A stretch of DNA of 64,000 nucleotides from Shewanella japonica. GTDB lineage: Bacteria > Pseudomonadota > Gammaproteobacteria > Enterobacterales > Shewanellaceae. Positions 27,727-36,875 of this stretch are shown in pieces (the first letter of the stretch is position 1; every line of letters begins with the position of its first letter). Made by a program: the position numbers and the translations under genes. Under the pieces are notes generated by a model. That model was not told where the DNA came from and ran no database searches. It worked only from the letters and a program-made list of their open reading frames with translations. The stretch spans positions 2,711,001 to 2,775,000 of the forward strand of contig NZ_CP020472.1 in NCBI RefSeq assembly GCF_002075795.1. The letters run 5' to 3'.

Positions 27727-27945
27727 CTAACTGTTTTATATATAAATAAAACCATATAGTTAATGGCAAAAACTATTTTATGCGTTTCTGTCTAACAATT
27801 GCTTGCTCCAAAAATAAAATAAAAAATTTTCTTCAATCTCAACAATCACATACTAATCCATTCAAAAAAACTTCATTTATCTTGGTGGAAAACGTCACAT
27901 TTGTCTGCTTATCTTAAGGTAGGTTTACACGCCAAGGAGAGATTA

Positions 27946-28290
27946 ATGACAAGTTTTAAATATCATTTAAATCATGAAAAAATCGAATTGCTTGCCAGTG
28001 ATTGGTTTGGATTAGAGCGTGTTTTAGTTAATGATCAGCTTGTATCAAGTAAAATCAACTTTAGCCAAAGAAGTACTCACCGTATTGAGCTTAAAAATGG
28101 CAAACCTTGCCAACTTCAGTTACTCATTGACCCACAAACAGAGCAATTAACCTGTCGTTTATACAAACAAAACCAATTAATTGGGAGTTTAAAACAAGGT
28201 AAACAAAGCTTATTAAGCAGTAAGAAAGTATTTGAAGCCAGTGTCATGGTAACGTTTATGAGTGTTTTAGGTCTTTATTGGTTTAGTTAA
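27946..28290 (+). CDS. Hypothetical protein with C-terminal membrane anchor
   Basis: A 114-residue protein I do not recognise. It is mainly polar and beta-rich in prediction by eye (KYHLNHEKIELLASDWFGLERVLV style), ending in a single hydrophobic segment VMVTFMSVLGLYWF, so it may be tail-anchored. ATG 27946 has AAGGAG six bases upstream, a strong site; an upstream TTG at 27901 is also in frame but less likely. No neighbour suggests a role. Confidence 0.7.
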   Translation: MTSFKYHLNHEKIELLASDWFGLERVLVNDQLVSSKINFSQRSTHRIELKNGKPCQLQLLIDPQTEQLTCRLYKQNQLIGSLKQGKQSLLSSKKVFEASVMVTFMSVLGLYWFS

Positions 28291-28321
28291 CGCTACCGAA
28301 ATTACATTGAAGATACACATT

Positions 28322-28346
28322 AAAAAAGGCTGCGATATGCAGCCTT
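28322..28346 (-). terminator. Terminator of the secreted hypothetical (minus strand)
   Basis: AAGGCTGC (28326-28333), loop GATAT, GCAGCCTT (28339-28346). The A-run at 28322-28327 gives a T-run on the minus strand. It may also slow plus-strand transcription from the gene ending at 28290. Confidence 0.82.
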
Positions 28347-28378
28347 AGCGTAGCGATTATATTTGTTTTACTGTTTTT

Positions 28379-28807
28379 TTAGTCGCATAAACTGACAGCG
28401 TTTTCTGCAATACACACCAACTGGCTTGTTTGATAGTTTCCACTTCCAGCGGTTACCGTAGTAATATTAAGTTGTTGGCCATCACTATTATCTTTAAGGA
28501 CTTCTACCGATAAAATTGTGCCACCTCTAGGAATAATTATCCCATCAGCAAAATCACCTACATCCAAGTTTTTATATAGCTTAATGCTTATGGTACCAAT
28601 AGAACGTGGCTCGATACGGCCTTCAGCAATCACCACACTTTGCTGGTTAGAAAAAGAAAATGCTTTAACATAAGTGCCACCATTTGATGTAGTTAACTCG
28701 TGTACTTCGTGGGCATTAACCATACTTGCGCTGCCATACAACAAAGGCGCAATCATCAAAAACGACAGCATATTGTTTACACGAGAAGTCTTTTTCATAT
28801 TTTTCAT
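28379..28807 (-). CDS. Secreted hypothetical protein
   Basis: A 142-residue protein with an N-terminal signal peptide (about residues 1-32, cleavage near VNA/HE). The mature part is beta-rich and carries two cysteines near its end (LVCIAENAVSLCD) that could form a disulfide. I do not recognise a family. It is monocistronic by its own terminator. Periplasmic or outer-membrane location is inferred. Confidence 0.65.
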   Translation of the reverse strand: MKNMKKTSRVNNMLSFLMIAPLLYGSASMVNAHEVHELTTSNGGTYVKAFSFSNQQSVVIAEGRIEPRSIGTISIKLYKNLDVGDFADGIIIPRGGTILSVEVLKDNSDGQQLNITTVTAGSGNYQTSQLVCIAENAVSLCD

Positions 28808-28915
28808 TATTAGCCCTTCCTATCCATGATGCTTAAAAGTACATCAAGTTAACTATCAACAAAACCTTAGCTTAAGCATTGTTCATATTATTACAGTTCG
28901 CGAATTTTAAGCATT

Positions 28916-28940
28916 AAAAAGGCTGCCATATGGCAGCCTT
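28916..28940 (-). terminator. Intrinsic terminator of rlmI
   Basis: A perfect 22-bp palindrome (28919-28940, AAGGCTGCCAT arm) preceded by an A-run that is a T-run on the minus strand. It follows the rlmI stop by 28 bases. Its stem sequence is similar to the terminator at 28322-28346. Confidence 0.88.
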
Positions 28941-28967
28941 AATCACGAGCGTCAGTGGCAATAGTCT

Positions 28968-30158
28968 TTAAAAGACTCTTGCAACCAAGCCTTTAAGGTA
29001 AAATCCTTCTGGAAATGCACTACCAATAGGATGATCACTTGCTTGGCTCAATCTATCAATAAATTGAACGTCACGCTTTGCATCAAGCGCCGCATCAGCA
29101 ACCACTTTTTGGAATAAATCAGCGGCCATTAACCCTGAACAAGAGAACGTTAGTAATGTTCCACCCGGATTTAATAACTGCATCGCAATCATATTGATGT
29201 CTTTGTAACCACGGCAAGCACCATTCAGTTGTGCTTTATTGTCAGCAAACTTAGGTGGATCTAGCACAATGACATCAAAGGTTTTACCTTCATCACGATA
29301 CTGGCGCAGTAACTTAAACACATCAGCTTCATGGTAATTAACGTGATCATCATTAAAGCCGTTTATTTCCATATTTAATCGCGCGGTATCTAACGCAAGT
29401 TTAGAGACATCGACATTTTCAATGCTCGCTGCGCCGCCTTTTGCAGCATACAAACCGAAGGTACCTGTATAGCAAAAGCAATTAAGCACTGACTTATTTT
29501 TTACGAAGCGTGCTGCAATAGCGCGGTTATCACGTTGATCTAAATAAAAACCCGTTTTATGCCCTTTTGTCACATCAACAGAAATTTTTATACCATTTTC
29601 TTCAATTACCACTGGCATTACTGGTAATTCACCGTGCAATAAACCGGTGACAGGCTTTAAACCTTCTTTCTTACGAGAGTCGACATCAGAACGCTCGTAA
29701 ATGGCACAATCAGGATAGAGTTCTGCTAATACCTCAACTAAAGTATCACGCCAGTAATCAGCCCCTGTGCTCAGTAATTGACAGACTAAAACATTCGCGT
29801 ACTTATCAATGGTAATACCCGGTAAGCCATCTGATTCCGCAGCAATAAGACGATAGCCGGTAAGGCCTTGTTCTTCAATTAATGCATCACGCCCCAATTG
29901 AGCACGCTGAATACGACGAACAAAAAAGTCTTTATCGATTTGTTCTTCTTTATCAAACGTCCAAACACGCACTTGAATTTGTGATTCAGGTGACCAAGCA
30001 CCACGGCCTAACCAATGACCATCATGAGCGACAACATCAACGGTTTCACCTGCTTGTGGTTTACCTTTTATGTTATGTATACCACTTGCAAATACCCAAG
30101 GGTGCTTACGTTCAAGTGATTTTTCACGCTTAGGTCTAAGCTTGATTCTGATTGCCAT
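28968..30158 (-). CDS. rlmI: 23S rRNA (cytosine1962-C5)-methyltransferase RlmI
   Basis: A 396-residue class I methyltransferase modifying 23S rRNA. The N-terminal PUA domain ([24 protein letters not shown]) is followed by an EEHD-like linker and a Rossmann domain with [18 protein letters not shown] (motif I, near 225) and VLDPPKFAD (near 305), plus the late FSCSGLM containing the catalytic cysteine. Length and architecture match RlmI. The stop is followed by a strong terminator. Confidence 0.93.
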   Translation of the reverse strand: MAIRIKLRPKREKSLERKHPWVFASGIHNIKGKPQAGETVDVVAHDGHWLGRGAWSPESQIQVRVWTFDKEEQIDKDFFVRRIQRAQLGRDALIEEQGLTGYRLIAAESDGLPGITIDKYANVLVCQLLSTGADYWRDTLVEVLAELYPDCAIYERSDVDSRKKEGLKPVTGLLHGELPVMPVVIEENGIKISVDVTKGHKTGFYLDQRDNRAIAARFVKNKSVLNCFCYTGTFGLYAAKGGAASIENVDVSKLALDTARLNMEINGFNDDHVNYHEADVFKLLRQYRDEGKTFDVIVLDPPKFADNKAQLNGACRGYKDINMIAMQLLNPGGTLLTFSCSGLMAADLFQKVVADAALDAKRDVQFIDRLSQASDHPIGSAFPEGFYLKGLVARVF

Positions 30159-30481
30159 GATGGTGCCTTTTTAAAATTGGGATAAGGATAATAAGGATCC
30201 TGTATAGGGAACGCAAGTTAGAATCTAAAAATTATAGCTTGAAATTGAATGTCATACACTCGAGGCAACTCATCGAAAATCAGTAACATCAACTTGCAGT
30301 TAACTAAAAATCCAAATCAAATGGTTATTATAACGTGGTGGGTAATTAAATATAAAAATGCTACTCATAATTGAGTAGCATTCTAAAAAAATATTTCACA
30401 GAGTTAACTATCTCAAACAGTGAAATAATTAAGGATGATATGTAAATAACCTTATAAGCAATATTTTATTAAAATCAATGA
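30159..30481. other. Non-coding gap between rlmI and the DUF2057-like gene
   Basis: About 320 AT-rich bases. The only structured element is the terminator at 30354-30382. A short direct repeat (GGATAA twice around 30180-30195) lies just upstream of rlmI. Nothing else is apparent. Confidence 0.4.
30354..30382 (-). terminator. Terminator downstream of the DUF2057-like gene
   Basis: An 11-bp perfect stem (30357-30367 with 30372-30382), loop TAAT, with the T-run on the minus strand from 30354-30358. It is 100 bases beyond the stop codon of the gene ending at 30482. Confidence 0.75.
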
Positions 30482-30907
30482 CTATTGTTTTAATAATAGT
30501 AAAGTAAATAACTGTGATTGACTCAATAATGTAATATCTTGAGGCTCGCCATCAACTGACAAAGATAGCACTGGATTTTGTAAAAAGTCTTTTGCATCAT
30601 CAGCTGAGTACAACTCAGGTAAATCTAAATGATACTGCTCATTACCTTCGACATTTAGCTTAAGATAAAGTGGTTCAGACTTAACCCAATGCCCTGAGTC
30701 ATCGGCGTTATCTTGAAACAGATCGCTATAGCTCACTTCAATTAATTGCTCGCCAGGGATAAGATCCACTTCACGCTGAAATTCGATAACAACACCATTC
30801 ACACTATCAACATCTAAATCATCATGAAACGTAATGCTTGATGACTGAGCCGTAAAACTGGTTAACATAAAACTAAAAGCGGTCAAAATCATTATTTTGG
30901 TATTCAT
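30482..30907 (-). CDS. DUF2057 (YccT-like) exported protein
   Basis: A 141-residue protein with signal peptide (about residues 1-21, cleavage near AQS). The layout fits DUF2057: an opening LDVDSVNGVVIEFQREVDL stretch, then VSYSDLFQDNADDSGHWVKSEP, typical of the family, whose members are small periplasmic proteins of unknown function. No metal or catalytic motif is visible. Confidence 0.7.
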   Translation of the reverse strand: MNTKIMILTAFSFMLTSFTAQSSSITFHDDLDVDSVNGVVIEFQREVDLIPGEQLIEVSYSDLFQDNADDSGHWVKSEPLYLKLNVEGNEQYHLDLPELYSADDAKDFLQNPVLSLSVDGEPQDITLLSQSQLFTLLLLKQ

Positions 30908-31267
30908 ATTTCACTCCAATTAATATCTTCTTATTCCACTTGGCACAAAACACTGCACCGGTTAAATAAAGAGACCTTAAAATGAAAATTAAAATTTCAT
31001 TTTTTAGAATTATTTTATAAATCTATAAAATATGAGGAAAAAGATATTATAAAAACCATCTATCTATATGAGTAAAAATCAAAAAATATTTTTTTATTTT
31101 TTTAAAATTTAATTCTAATCCAGTATTCTTTGATTTAATGCAAAGAAATCAACAAGCTTTAACACTAAGGTTACCTAGGTAACAAATATTCAAGATTGAT
31201 AGAGGTAAGTTGTTGATGTTAAGTAATCACACGACAGCAGGTTCACGTGTAGCAGGTTCGAAATCAG
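30908..31267. other. Very AT-rich gap before the zinc-ribbon-like membrane protein
   Basis: About 360 bases. It contains a weak 8-bp inverted repeat (AAATGAAA 30980-30987, TTTCATTT 30995-31002), long A/T runs near 31080-31110, the palindrome at 31170-31183, and two copies of AGCAGGTTC (near 31237 and 31252) just before the next start codon. I see no gene in it. Confidence 0.4.
31170..31183. promoter_or_regulatory. Perfect 14-bp palindrome GTTACCTAGGTAAC
   Basis: The palindrome lies 85 bases upstream of the start codon at 31268. Its size and symmetry suit a dimeric repressor site, but I cannot name a regulator. Confidence 0.4.
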
Positions 31268-31582
31268 ATGAGTAAGTCATACAAAAGAAGAGTAACTTGC
31301 ATTCATTGTGACGCAGAAATTGTGGATTTTTCATCCATGTGTCATTGCAAAAAACGTCATATCATGTTTTCCAAACTGACTATTACCATACTGGGCACAT
31401 TGAGTTTACTCATGGCTATTACCACAAGCCTTTTTTGGCTTGATGTAATTTGCCATCCTTTTAGTTTTCCTGAGCACAACTCAATCACTTATGTATTAGC
31501 AGCAGGCTGTTTTTTGGTTAGTTGGTACTGCAGTCTTAAATGGTGTAAAGACACAATTAAAACGGCCAAAAAATCGTCTTAA
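31268..31582 (+). CDS. Small membrane protein with N-terminal zinc-ribbon-like cysteines
   Basis: A 104-residue protein with CIHCDAEI and MCHC near the N-terminus, giving a possible four-cysteine zinc site, followed by two hydrophobic segments (about residues 36-55 and 72-88) and a basic C-terminus. I do not recognise a family. The ribosome-binding site is weak, so expression level or exact start is uncertain. It is convergent with the LysR gene, 35 bases away. Confidence 0.6.
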   Translation: MSKSYKRRVTCIHCDAEIVDFSSMCHCKKRHIMFSKLTITILGTLSLLMAITTSLFWLDVICHPFSFPEHNSITYVLAAGCFLVSWYCSLKWCKDTIKTAKKSS

Positions 31583-31617
31583 ACTAACAGTGAAGTCTGC
31601 CTTATAAAACGTTTCAT

Positions 31618-32550
31618 CTACTGATTAAAATGTGTTTTAGATAAGCTCATTTGACTAATTTGTTTATCAAAATACACCTTTAAAAAATCGAGTAATAAAC
31701 GCAATTTTTTTGAATCAGCCGCCCCAGGCGGGAATACACCATAAATATTAATATCGGATAAATGGTAATCATCGAGCACGGTTTCAAGGGTTCCTTGCTT
31801 AACCTTAGGCCAAGCATCGTAAGTCGGCACCCTTCCTATACCATGTCCTCCTTCAATAAAGGCTGTTCGTGCTGAAGCATTATTTGTGGTTATCGAGCCT
31901 TTCATTTCAATGCTGAACGATCGAGCACCTTTCTTCAGCTCCAACACTTTTTTAAGAGGTTTATAGATAACCCAATCATGTGAGCTAAGATCAGCCGGCG
32001 AACTCGGGCGTCCGTTACGATCAAAGTAATCAGGAGAACCGCACAAACAAGTCGTTAATACACAGAGTTTTGTAGCTTGTAAACTTGAATCAACTAATGG
32101 CGCACCTCTAATCGCTAAATCAAACCCTTGATTTATGATATTGACAATTTCATCAGTCAACATGACATCAAGTTCAATTTTGGGGTACAGCACTTTAAAT
32201 TCATTCAAGGCTGGCACTATGGTTTCAAGCCCAGCATTAACCGGACAAGTAATACGAATTAGCCCTACGGGCTCACTTTTCATATTTTCAATTTGTCGAT
32301 TCGCATTAAAAGCTTGCTCAGCAATCACTTTACATGACTGATAATAGGCTTTTCCCTCTTCGGTTAGGCTGATGCTTCTTGTTGAGCGGTTAAGTAACTT
32401 TACTGATAAATGCGCTTCAAGCTTTTTTAAATGATAGCTCACCACAGCACGAGATAAGCCGATGTGCTTTGCCGCGCCACTCAAGCTACCTTGCTCCACT
32501 ACTTGTGAAAAAACCACCATGCTCTTTAACTGTTCAAACGATACGTTCAC
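31618..32550 (-). CDS. LysR-family transcriptional regulator
   Basis: A 310-residue regulator with an N-terminal winged helix (MVVFSQVVEQGSLSGAAKHIGLSRAVVSYHLKKLE, recognition helix around residues 30-50) and a C-terminal LysR substrate-binding domain. It is divergent from a DJ-1/PfpI gene and a YqhD-like gene, with an inverted repeat in between; by LysR convention it probably controls them and itself. The inducer is unknown, but toxic aldehydes are plausible given the targets. Confidence 0.88.
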   Translation of the reverse strand: MNVSFEQLKSMVVFSQVVEQGSLSGAAKHIGLSRAVVSYHLKKLEAHLSVKLLNRSTRSISLTEEGKAYYQSCKVIAEQAFNANRQIENMKSEPVGLIRITCPVNAGLETIVPALNEFKVLYPKIELDVMLTDEIVNIINQGFDLAIRGAPLVDSSLQATKLCVLTTCLCGSPDYFDRNGRPSSPADLSSHDWVIYKPLKKVLELKKGARSFSIEMKGSITTNNASARTAFIEGGHGIGRVPTYDAWPKVKQGTLETVLDDYHLSDINIYGVFPPGAADSKKLRLLLDFLKVYFDKQISQMSLSKTHFNQ

Positions 32551-32580
32551 TTAACAATACTCCGCTTAAAACCTTCCGGC

Positions 32581-32605
32581 CATTGTATCAATTAATTAAA
32601 CAATG
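32581..32605. promoter_or_regulatory. Candidate LysR operator
   Basis: CATTGT (32581-32586), 13-base AT-rich spacer, ACAATG (32600-32605). A third CATTGT follows near 32621. LysR sites are commonly interrupted dyads in the divergent promoter region, as here. Confidence 0.4.
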
Positions 32606-32702
32606 AAGTCAAAAATATCTGCATTGTACGAATCTAAATGTATTTCTATACTGTGTTGCATTATTGAGGGCCTCATTACACAAACTTGTTTAAGGGAATA
32701 TC

Positions 32703-33407
32703 ATGACTCAAGCAACACAAACCACCAAAAAAGTATTAATGGTGCTAACTTCACATGACAAGTTAGGCGATACAGGTGAAAAAACCGGATTTTGGATTGA
32801 AGAGTTTGCAGCACCTTATTATGTATTTGCCGATGCTGGCTATGAAGTCGTTTTAGCCTCTCCTCTTGGTGGACAGACGCCTATTGATCCCAAAAGTGAA
32901 TTAGCTGATTTTCAAACAGAGGACACTCACCGTTTTGACAACGACGAGCAGCTTAAATCATTGCTGGCTAACACTCGTGTATTATCTAGCATAAATCCAG
33001 CAGAGTTTGATGGCGTATTTTATCCGGGCGGACATGGGCCATTATGGGATTTAGCTGACAATGCAGATTCAATCTCACTGATTAACCAATTTGTGATCCA
33101 AAATAAACCTATCGCAGCAGTTTGCCACGCCACAGCAGTGTTATTAAATGTCAAAGACCAAAACGGTAAGCATCTTGTCGCTGATAAAGCCGTAACAGGC
33201 TTCACGAACTCAGAAGAAGACGCTGTCCAATTAACGGATATTGTGCCATTTTTATTAGAAGATGAACTTATCGCCCGTGGTGCTGATTACCAAAAAGCGG
33301 CAGATTGGCATGCTTTCTCCGTACAAGATGGCTTACTCATAACAGGTCAAAATCCTGCTAGCTCATCATTAACAGCACAAAAGTTGATTAGCCAGCTCAA
33401 TGCATAA
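32703..33407 (+). CDS. DJ-1/PfpI-family protein (class I glutamine amidotransferase-like)
   Basis: A 234-residue protein with the family's nucleophile elbow AAVCHATAVLL (Cys near residue 140), and GGHGPLWDL near 110, as in Hsp31-type glyoxalase III and related deglycases. These act on methylglyoxal or glycated groups; the specific activity is not readable. It is 64 bases upstream of the YqhD-like gene, suggesting a joint aldehyde-stress operon under the divergent LysR regulator. Confidence 0.85.
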   Translation: MTQATQTTKKVLMVLTSHDKLGDTGEKTGFWIEEFAAPYYVFADAGYEVVLASPLGGQTPIDPKSELADFQTEDTHRFDNDEQLKSLLANTRVLSSINPAEFDGVFYPGGHGPLWDLADNADSISLINQFVIQNKPIAAVCHATAVLLNVKDQNGKHLVADKAVTGFTNSEEDAVQLTDIVPFLLEDELIARGADYQKAADWHAFSVQDGLLITGQNPASSSLTAQKLISQLNA

Positions 33408-33471
33408 CCGTCAATTAGTCTTGATCCCCACTGTGTAATACAGTGCATCACTTTATTATCAGGAACGACAC

Positions 33472-34629
33472 ATGTTAAATTTTTCTTTTCAAAACAATAC
33501 AAAAATTTTATTTGGTGAAAACCAAATCAGCGCAATCAGCCAAGAAATCCCAGCAGATGCCAAAGTATTAATGGTTTATGGTGGCGGGTCGATTAAGTCA
33601 AATGGCGTATACCAACAAGTCACCGAAGCACTTAAAGACCATACTTGGTTTGAGTTCTCTGGTGTTGAGCCTAACCCGCAATACGATACGTTAATGAAAG
33701 CGCAAGCCATCATTGAAGCGGAAAATATTGATTACCTCCTAGCAGTAGGCGGTGGTTCAGTCGTTGATGGCGTTAAATTTATAGCCGCTGCTGCAAAATT
33801 TGAAGCCCAAGATCCTTGGGATATCGTTGCAAAAGGTGCAAGTGTTAAACAAGCACTGCCAATCGGTGCAGTCTTAACACTGCCAGCGACAGGTTCAGAG
33901 TCTAATGGCGGCTCCGTTATTACTCGTGATGGTAATAAACTGCCATTTGGTAGCCCATTAGTCAGACCATTATTTGCTGTACTCGATCCTTCAGTGACGC
34001 TATCACTGTCAGACCGACAAATAAGTAATGGGGTTATTGATGCTTACATTCATATTATGGAGCAATACTTAACTTACAGCGTCAACGGTAAAGTACAAGA
34101 CAGATTCAGTGAAGGTTTACTGCAAACCTTAATTGAAGAAGGCCCTAAAGCACTGGCTGCCGAGACAAAACAAGATCTTGAAGTCAGAGCTAATATCATG
34201 TGGTCAGCCACCATGGCACTTAATGGCTTAATTGGTGCCGGCGTACCACAAGATTGGTCGACTCACATGATTGGTCATGAATTAACAGCCAGCCACGGTA
34301 TTGATCATGCACGTACTTTATCAATTGTGTTACCTGCGGTAATGAAAGTGCGCCGAGAACAAAAACATGACAAGCTAGTTCAATATGCTGAACGTGTATT
34401 TGGCATCACTACAGGCACTGATGAGCAAAAAATTGATCAAGCGATTCTTGCAACAGAAGCGTTCTTTAAACGAATGCAAGTGCCAATTCGTTTAGGAGAT
34501 ATTGATTTAGGTACAGATCAAGTCGATGTAATGGTTAATGCCCTTGAAAAACACGGTATGACAAAACTAGGTGAACATGGTGATATTGATTTAACTGTCA
34601 GCCGAGAAATACTAACGACAGCGTTATAA
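33472..34629 (+). CDS. Iron/zinc-dependent alcohol dehydrogenase, YqhD-like aldehyde reductase
   Basis: A 385-residue group III alcohol dehydrogenase. The nucleotide-binding GGGS motif is in AVGGGSVVDGVKF near residue 95. The metal ligands are Asp and His of DAYIHIMEQY (near 190) and the two His of MIGHELTASHGIDHARTL (near 265-280). E. coli YqhD uses NADPH to reduce short aldehydes formed in oxidative or glyoxal stress, and the same is likely here. It follows the DJ-1 gene and ends in a terminator. Confidence 0.88.
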   Translation: MLNFSFQNNTKILFGENQISAISQEIPADAKVLMVYGGGSIKSNGVYQQVTEALKDHTWFEFSGVEPNPQYDTLMKAQAIIEAENIDYLLAVGGGSVVDGVKFIAAAAKFEAQDPWDIVAKGASVKQALPIGAVLTLPATGSESNGGSVITRDGNKLPFGSPLVRPLFAVLDPSVTLSLSDRQISNGVIDAYIHIMEQYLTYSVNGKVQDRFSEGLLQTLIEEGPKALAAETKQDLEVRANIMWSATMALNGLIGAGVPQDWSTHMIGHELTASHGIDHARTLSIVLPAVMKVRREQKHDKLVQYAERVFGITTGTDEQKIDQAILATEAFFKRMQVPIRLGDIDLGTDQVDVMVNALEKHGMTKLGEHGDIDLTVSREILTTAL

Positions 34630-34673
34630 ATGATTTAACTTAATTGAACACAGATTTTTACTCTGTTGTGACT

Positions 34674-34705
34674 AAAAGCTAGCATCTTGCTAGCTTTTGT
34701 TTTTT
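34674..34705 (+). terminator. Terminator of the DJ-1/YqhD operon
   Basis: An 11-bp perfect stem (34674-34684 with 34688-34698), loop TCT, then G and a T-run to 34705. Confidence 0.9.
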
Positions 34706-34768
34706 ATACTGTTTTAATATTTTAATCGCCACTGAAAGAAGTGTGATCTAGTGTTGAAATTTTCAATT

Positions 34769-34798
34769 AATTCATCAAATGTGGAATATTGATGAATT
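34769..34798. promoter_or_regulatory. Candidate TetR-type operator
   Basis: AATTCATCAA (34769-34778), 10-base spacer, TTGATGAATT (34789-34798): a perfect 10-bp inverted repeat ending 77 bases before the TetR gene. Autoregulation through such a dyad is common for this family. Confidence 0.45.
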
Positions 34799-34875
34799 TA
34801 AATAGTAAACGAAAGACTCAGGTTGGCTTACTATATTCTACACTTGAAGAATTATTCATACATTAGTGCTTACCG

Positions 34876-35538
34876 ATGCCCATTCTTAAAAAAACTGCTG
34901 GTAGACCGTTAACTCAGGTCGATAATCGCAATGCATTAATCGAAGCTGCTCGCGTACTCTTTGTTGAAAGTGATTACGACAAAGTATCTGTACGTGCGAT
35001 TGCACAGCAAGCGAATGTTGACGCCAGTCTGATCCGTTACTATTTTCAATCCAAATTGGGCTTATTCAGTGAAATGCTAAAAGAAACATTAGCACCACTG
35101 ACGCAAAAAATATCTCAAACTAACAAAGCAATGATCCACAACTCACCAGAAGAAATACTTAGCACTTATTACAGTATGATGAGTCAAAACCCAGATTTTC
35201 CGAAGCTCATTTATCGCACTGCAAGTTTGCCTGACTCACCGCAAAATCGTGAACTACAAGCAAGGCTATTAACCTTAATGCCATCACCTAAATTCGCCAT
35301 CATAGACAAAATTAAAGATGCCGATATTTTAAAAGCGGATGTTGATGTAATGTGCGCCAAAATGAGTTTTATTAGCTTACTGATTTTCCCTTTTTTGATG
35401 CCTGAGCTATTTAAAAAAGCCGTAGGCATTGAAACCTCACCTGAATTTATGCAAAAGCTTGCGAAGCACAATGCATCACTTTTACGTCATGGGCTTTTTG
35501 CCGATGACAACCAACCAAGCCAGGACTGCAAAAAATGA
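34876..35538 (+). CDS. TetR-family transcriptional regulator of the efflux operon
   Basis: A 220-residue regulator with an N-terminal helix-turn-helix (ARVLFVESDYDKVSVRAIAQ, then ANVDASLIRYYFQSKLGLF) and a variable ligand-binding C-terminal part. It is the first gene of an operon with the adaptor and RND pump, overlapping the adaptor start by four bases (ATGA). This suggests that it represses its own operon and is relieved by a pump substrate. Confidence 0.9.
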   Translation: MPILKKTAGRPLTQVDNRNALIEAARVLFVESDYDKVSVRAIAQQANVDASLIRYYFQSKLGLFSEMLKETLAPLTQKISQTNKAMIHNSPEEILSTYYSMMSQNPDFPKLIYRTASLPDSPQNRELQARLLTLMPSPKFAIIDKIKDADILKADVDVMCAKMSFISLLIFPFLMPELFKKAVGIETSPEFMQKLAKHNASLLRHGLFADDNQPSQDCKK

Positions 35539-36875
35539 CCAGCTTAAAAAGACGTTATGTTTTCCCGGGGATTGCTGCCGGATTTATTATTTTATTTATC
35601 GCAATTGCAATGCGCTCATCGCCTGAACTGGAAGCAGGTCATGACAAATCTCGTTTAGTTGAAGTCATTAATCTCGACAAACAACAAAGTATGCCAGTGA
35701 TTAAAGCGTATGGCAGAGTCGCGCCCAAGCACAGTTGGCAAGGTATTGCTGAGGTTGGTGGTAAGATTATTTATCGTCACCCAGAACTTGAAACTGGCCG
35801 CTTAATTAAAGCTGGCACCTTAGTATTAGCTATTGATCCACTCGAATACGAACTTAAATTAGCGCAAGCTGAAGCTAATGTGAATGCCGCAGAGGCGCAG
35901 TTAATTCAGTTAAACCAAAAAGAAGTTAACCTTGAAACCAGTTTGCAAATTGAAAAGCAAAAACTCACGTTAGTGGATCAAGAGTACCTGCGTAAACAAG
36001 CGCTTAATGCTAAAAATCTTATATCTAAGTCAGAACTCGAAACCCAAAAGCAAGCATTACTTGCCCAGCGTAACCTAGTTCAAGACTTAAACAGCAGCTT
36101 GAGTTTACTGCCCGATGATAGAAAAGTGACCCAAGCTCAAGTCAAAGTTAATCAAGCGTTACTGAATGATGCACAGCGACAACTCAACAATACCCGCTTT
36201 ACCCTGCCCTTTGACGCTCGTATTGCTGAGGTGAACATAGAGCGAGCTCAAGCGGTGACGAATGGTTCGGTGTTATTTGAAGCCCACCAGCTCGGCGCTG
36301 TAGAAATCAAAGCCGAGCTCTCTTTGCAAGATGCTGAAACACTGATTAGCAGCATCTCTGGGATCCCACGTGACACAGCATCATTGCCATCAATCGAAAA
36401 AGTCAACTTTGATGCTTATGTTGAAATCAACATGGGACAAAAACATCACCAGTGGCAAGCAAAACTCACTCGAATAGCCGATACCATTAATCCGGATCAA
36501 GCAACCATAGGCTTTTACCTTGAAGTTGAACAAAACTTTAATGATATGGATCTGGTAAAACGCCCACCATTAACCAATGGCATGTTTGTTACAGCTTATA
36601 TCCATGGCTACCCGTCAGAGCAATTTGTTATCCCTGAAAAAGCCCTCCACGGCGACCAAATCTATGTCATGGATCTTGAAGGAAAACTACAGATTATTAA
36701 GGTTAAAGTGATATATCGCACTGATAAGGGCGTCGCAATCGAAAGCCAGTCAACAACTGCACCATTAACGCAAAACATGCAAATCGTTACTAACGATCTT
36801 ATTCCTGCCATTGCAGGCATGAGTTTAAAAGTGGCGCAACAAAACAGTCAAAGTGATGAGGAGTTAAACCAGTGA
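35535..36875 (+). CDS. RND efflux periplasmic adaptor (HlyD/MFP family)
   Basis: A 446-residue membrane-fusion protein linking the inner-membrane pump with an outer-membrane channel. The N-terminus has one uncleaved-looking hydrophobic anchor (GIAAGFIILFIAIAM, about residues 12-27), without lipobox. A lipoyl/barrel-sandwich half is near residues 70-105, a long coiled coil follows (about 105-215), then the second lipoyl half and beta-barrel. Four-base overlaps with both the TetR gene and the pump gene mark a tightly coupled operon. No outer-membrane TolC-type gene is present in the cluster. Confidence 0.9.
   Translation: MTSLKRRYVFPGIAAGFIILFIAIAMRSSPELEAGHDKSRLVEVINLDKQQSMPVIKAYGRVAPKHSWQGIAEVGGKIIYRHPELETGRLIKAGTLVLAIDPLEYELKLAQAEANVNAAEAQLIQLNQKEVNLETSLQIEKQKLTLVDQEYLRKQALNAKNLISKSELETQKQALLAQRNLVQDLNSSLSLLPDDRKVTQAQVKVNQALLNDAQRQLNNTRFTLPFDARIAEVNIERAQAVTNGSVLFEAHQLGAVEIKAELSLQDAETLISSISGIPRDTASLPSIEKVNFDAYVEINMGQKHHQWQAKLTRIADTINPDQATIGFYLEVEQNFNDMDLVKRPPLTNGMFVTAYIHGYPSEQFVIPEKALHGDQIYVMDLEGKLQIIKVKVIYRTDKGVAIESQSTTAPLTQNMQIVTNDLIPAIAGMSLKVAQQNSQSDEELNQ

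Noticed and set aside
31236-31266. tRNA-like T-loop (GCAGGTTCGAAATC)
   Set aside because: No acceptor, D or anticodon arm can be formed around it; it is half of a short direct repeat.
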